Below, in pieces: positions 61,420 through 64,000 of a stretch of 64,000 nt of DNA. Below the pieces are notes generated by a model that had not been told where the DNA came from, did no database searches, and was given only the letters and a program-made list of their open reading frames with translations. The position numbers and the translations under genes were made by a program. Numbering within the stretch: position 1 is the stretch's first letter; every line of letters begins with the position of its first letter. The stretch is from Paeniglutamicibacter gangotriensis Lz1y (GTDB lineage Bacteria > Actinomycetota > Actinomycetes > Actinomycetales > Micrococcaceae), in the NCBI RefSeq assembly GCF_000348945.1, contig NZ_AOCK01000006.1, positions 1-64,000 of the forward strand, written 5' to 3'.

Positions 61420-62661
61420 TCAGACAGAAAGCTTCTTGGCCTGTCGGCGCCGGCGCATCACCAGATAGGTGGCCAGAGCCACGCACAACAGGTAGATCCC
61501 TGCAACCGCGGTCCAGCCTAGCTCGAAGCCACCGGCCGAACCGACCAGGGACCCCATCAGCAGCGGGCCGATGGTGAATCCGCCGAACTGCCCGGCCGTC
61601 ACCATCCCGGTGGCCATACCTATGGAAGTGGATGGCACGCTGCGCACCACCGCGGCCATCAACACCACCGAGACCCCCAGTGCCGAGGCGCCATGGAAGG
61701 CCACCGCCAGCCAGAGCAGGGCAGCAGATTCTGTGGCGCCGGCGGCCAGGAACACTCCGGCACCGGCGAGCGCCATCAGCGCCAGCAGGAGCAGTAGCGG
61801 CGCCGCCGCCATACCCTTGGACATCATTCGCCCCCAGCCCACGCGTGCTGCCACGCCGATGGCACCGGCTACGGCTGCTGCCATCCCGCCAAGGAATACC
61901 GAGAAGTCCAGTTCACGTACTGCGAAGAGTGAGACGTAGACGTTGGTGGCTTGCACACCCATGCCGTTGATCAAGCCGAAGGCTGCCAACGCGTAGATCA
62001 AGAACTTCAGGTTCGTGGGTGGTTCCGTGGCCGACGCCCCGGCCCCGGCCGGGGTGGGGCCCACCGACGACGGAGCCTTGGACAACAGCGGAACGGCACT
62101 CAGCACCCGTAGCGACACAACGCCAAGCAGCACCGCGGCCACGGCCCCGACCCCGCTGGCCCCGTGCCATCCGATCCACGCGGCAAGGGCGGGGAAGCCC
62201 AAGGATGCCACCAGCTGGCTGACCTGCACCCCCGACTGCTTGATGCCGGTCCAGCCAATGCGCTGCTCCATCGGCACGCGTTCGGCCAGGATCCTGTTGG
62301 TCACCCCGTTCGGGAAGGACTGGGCCAGTCCTGCCACACCGGAGGCGACCAAGAGCAGCGGGTAGCCGCCGGGGATCGCGGCGAGCAGCAGGGCCACGGT
62401 GGCCAGCGAAAAGACGACTATCAGCAGTCGGCCATCGGGTTGCCGATCGGTGAAGCGACCGAATGCGGCGTTGCCGATGGTCCCGGCACCGAAACAGACG
62501 GTGGCCAGCAGCCCGAATTGGGCCTCGGAAATGCCGAGATCGGAAATGACCAGCTCACTGACGGCGCTGAGCCCATAGGTCAGTAGCGGACCGATGCTCA
62601 CTGCCCCCAGCAAGATGGCCAGCAGGGAATATCCGGGGCGCCCGGCGCGTGCCGTCATCAA
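61420..62661 (-). CDS. Major facilitator superfamily transporter
   Basis: A 413-residue MFS transporter with about twelve membrane helices. Loop 2-3 has NAAFGRFTDRQPDGRLL (the DRxGRR-type motif), and the C-terminal half has GMATGMVTAGQFGGF. The CynX/NimT-like or hexuronate-type can only be guessed. It ends in a basic tail. It is flanked on both sides by short spacers and not clearly tied to any neighbour. Confidence 0.85.
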   Translation of the reverse strand: MMTARAGRPGYSLLAILLGAVSIGPLLTYGLSAVSELVISDLGISEAQFGLLATVCFGAGTIGNAAFGRFTDRQPDGRLLIVVFSLATVALLLAAIPGGYPLLLVASGVAGLAQSFPNGVTNRILAERVPMEQRIGWTGIKQSGVQVSQLVASLGFPALAAWIGWHGASGVGAVAAVLLGVVSLRVLSAVPLLSKAPSSVGPTPAGAGASATEPPTNLKFLIYALAAFGLINGMGVQATNVYVSLFAVRELDFSVFLGGMAAAVAGAIGVAARVGWGRMMSKGMAAAPLLLLLALMALAGAGVFLAAGATESAALLWLAVAFHGASALGVSVVLMAAVVRSVPSTSIGMATGMVTAGQFGGFTIGPLLMGSLVGSAGGFELGWTAVAGIYLLCVALATYLVMRRRRQAKKLSV

Positions 62662-62820
62662 GGCGCTCCGCTCATCTCAAGTGCAAGTTTTCGGCGGGAT
62701 CATCCCGACCAGATATCAGTGTTTCATACGGCCGCGGGGCCCACCAGCAGGCATGACCACCCTTGAATGAGATGTGGCGCGGTTCTGCGCCGGTGCCACC
62801 ACCAAGGGGCGCGGGCAGTC

Positions 62821-63496
62821 TTGGCGAGCAAGCCGTTGAAGGAAGATCCGAAGGAAACTGACCCGGTGGTCAGCTCCCCGAAGAGGAGCGCGGTGGGGGT
62901 GCCGAGCCTGTTGGCCTCGATCCCGTTGGCGCTAAACGACATGGGTCCGGTGTGGGCAGCCAAGACGCTGCTGCGCATGAACCAGAAGGACGGCTTCGAC
63001 TGCCCGAGCTGTGCCTGGCCGGACCCGCCGCACCGCGAGACGGCCGAATTTTGTGGGAACGGGGCCAAGGCCGTGTCCTGGGAGGCCGATCCGCTGACGG
63101 TGCCCCGCGAATTCTGGGCCGAGAACCCCGTTCCGGAGTTTTGCGCTCCCACGACCAATTCAATACCACCACCTATTCGCTCAACGACAGGTACCGCGGA
63201 GTGCACAAGGGCCGCAACGTGCTCTTTGTGAACGCCGCCGACCTCGCCGCACTGGGCCTGGCCGATGGTTCCTACGCGGATGTGCACTCCGTGGCCCCCG
63301 ACCGGGTGGATCGGGTGCTACGTCGGCTGCGGATCATTTCCTACCCACGGCCGTAGGGTGCACGGCAAGCTATTTTCCCGAAGCAAGAGTGCTGGTTCCC
63401 TTGGATGCAACGACCGAAGGGTCCAACACCCCGGTGTCGAAATCCATCATCGTGGCCGTGTCCGTGTCCGTGGCCCTGGCCCTGGCACCAGCCTGA
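62821..63496 (+). pseudogene. FdhF/YdeP-type molybdopterin oxidoreductase with internal deletion
   Basis: The N-terminal part (from about 62821) carries AVGVPSLLASIPLALNDMG, LLRMNQKDGFDCPSCAWPDP and ETAEFCGNGAKAVSWEAD, the N-terminus of FdhF/YdeP oxidoreductases. At about 63140 it jumps, in another frame, to the C-terminus: HDQFNTTTYSLNDRYRGV, FVNAADLAALGLADG, then a one-base shift near 63345 to GCTASYFPEARVLVPLDATT and SNTPVSKSIIV. Family proteins are about 700-760 residues; here about 500 in the middle are missing, including the molybdenum site. It is a deletion pseudogene. Confidence 0.85.
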
Positions 63497-63571
63497 GGCA
63501 GGAGCTGGAGGCAGGGAGGGCAGCACAGCGCGAATAACTGCCTGTTGAATACTGCCATCTACGGGGTCATG

Positions 63572-64000
63572 ATGAAACTTGGCTACAAACTTGCCACGGT
63601 TGCCGTCGGAGCCCTGCTCACGGCAACCACTCTCACCGCCTGCGGGTCCAGTGATCCGGAGACGACGAGCAGCGATGGATCGGCCGGCCCGGCCGTGGAG
63701 ATCGGACTGTTGCTCCCCGAAACCAAGACCACCCGTTACGAGCCCTTCGACAGGCCTCTGTTCGAGGCCAAGATGAAGTCGCTGGGCAACTACGACGTCG
63801 CCTATTCCAACGCCGCGCAGGACGCCGCCAAGCAGCAGCAACATGCCGAGTCCGCACTCACCAACGGGGTCAAGGTCCTGGTCCTTGGCCCGGTCAACGC
63901 CCAATCTGCGTCCAGCATCGTGGCCGGCGCCACGGCGCCGGAGGTCCCGGTGATTTCCTATGACCGGCTGGTGGCCGGAACTCCGGATCTGGCCTACTAC
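63572..64000 (+). CDS. Sugar ABC transporter substrate-binding lipoprotein (partial)
   Basis: The frame starts with a lipoprotein signal (KLGYKLATVAVGALLTATTL, lipobox LTAC with the Cys near residue 27), then VEIGLLLPETKTTRYEPFD and VKVLVLGPVNAQSASSIV, PVISYDRLVAGTPDLAYY. This is the start of a periplasmic-binding protein of the XylF/ChvE type, which feeds a sugar ABC transporter. The frame is still open at the window end, so the protein is incomplete here. ATG 63572 is preferred because GGGG at 63563-63566 is five bases before it; an overlapping ATG lies at 63569. Confidence 0.85.
   Translation, partial: MKLGYKLATVAVGALLTATTLTACGSSDPETTSSDGSAGPAVEIGLLLPETKTTRYEPFDRPLFEAKMKSLGNYDVAYSNAAQDAAKQQQHAESALTNGVKVLVLGPVNAQSASSIVAGATAPEVPVISYDRLVAGTPDLAYY

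Noticed and set aside
1-64000. CRISPR array or insertion sequence
   Set aside because: No spaced direct repeats and no transposase motifs or terminal repeats were seen on either strand.

Overview
The window is GC-rich DNA from an actinobacterium, most probably a member of the Micrococcaceae (Arthrobacter-like). This is inferred from base composition, GTG/TTG starts and family content: a DUF222-HNH nuclease, DUF3618, an Actinobacterial Holin-X protein, DUF4383, and a glpD-TetR-AGPS-like arrangement also known in mycobacteria. No taxon can be proved from the sequence alone. There is no rRNA, CRISPR array or recognisable insertion sequence; the only tRNA-like sequence is a decayed tRNA-Arg.

Bases 1 to about 34,300 look like a stress and redox accessory region in active decay. 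Intact genes include a molybdopterin oxidoreductase with a small helical partner, a type II NADH dehydrogenase, YrhK, a three-gene membrane stress operon (8766-10728), a zinc-ribbon protein with a formaldehyde/alcohol dehydrogenase, GlsB and CsbD stress proteins, YihY, topoisomerase IB, Ku, a DAO-Rieske oxidoreductase, an MBL-fold hydrolase, two subunits of an aldehyde oxidoreductase with an XdhC-like maturation factor, and a PadR-controlled membrane protein. Among them lie broken genes: desaturase, CDGSH protein, a second MBL hydrolase, a second NADH dehydrogenase, Dps, amino-acid permease, DUF6098 protein, aldehyde oxidoreductase large subunit and a (p)ppGpp synthetase. The MBL and NADH dehydrogenase relics each have an intact relative in the same window.

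Bases 34,600 to 43,500 hold a VOC dioxygenase, an acetyltransferase, and a compact lipid/glycerol-phosphate locus: lipid kinase, GlpD and TetR on the minus strand, facing an AGPS-like flavoprotein and a short-chain dehydrogenase on the plus strand. An amber-interrupted LtrA gene follows, then the tRNA-Arg relic.

Bases 43,900 to 51,200 carry an HNH nuclease, a lipoprotein thermonuclease with a long charged helical tail, a cysteine hydrolase, and a methyltransferase divergent from an XRE-cupin regulator. Bases 51,200 to 56,800 form a catabolic unit: a LysR regulator divergent from an Old-Yellow-Enzyme-type demethylase, a Rieske oxygenase and its reductase. It resembles betaine or N-methyl-proline demethylation modules. 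Bases 56,900 to 64,000 hold release factor 3, TelA with an XpaC-like partner, an MFS transporter, an internally deleted FdhF/YdeP oxidoreductase, and the start of a sugar-binding lipoprotein that runs off the window.

A theme is that the four clean nonsense interruptions of otherwise good reading frames (NADH dehydrogenase copy, Dps, (p)ppGpp synthetase, LtrA) are all TAG, while several intact genes end normally at TAG. Ordinary mutation is the simplest explanation, but suppression deserves a test.
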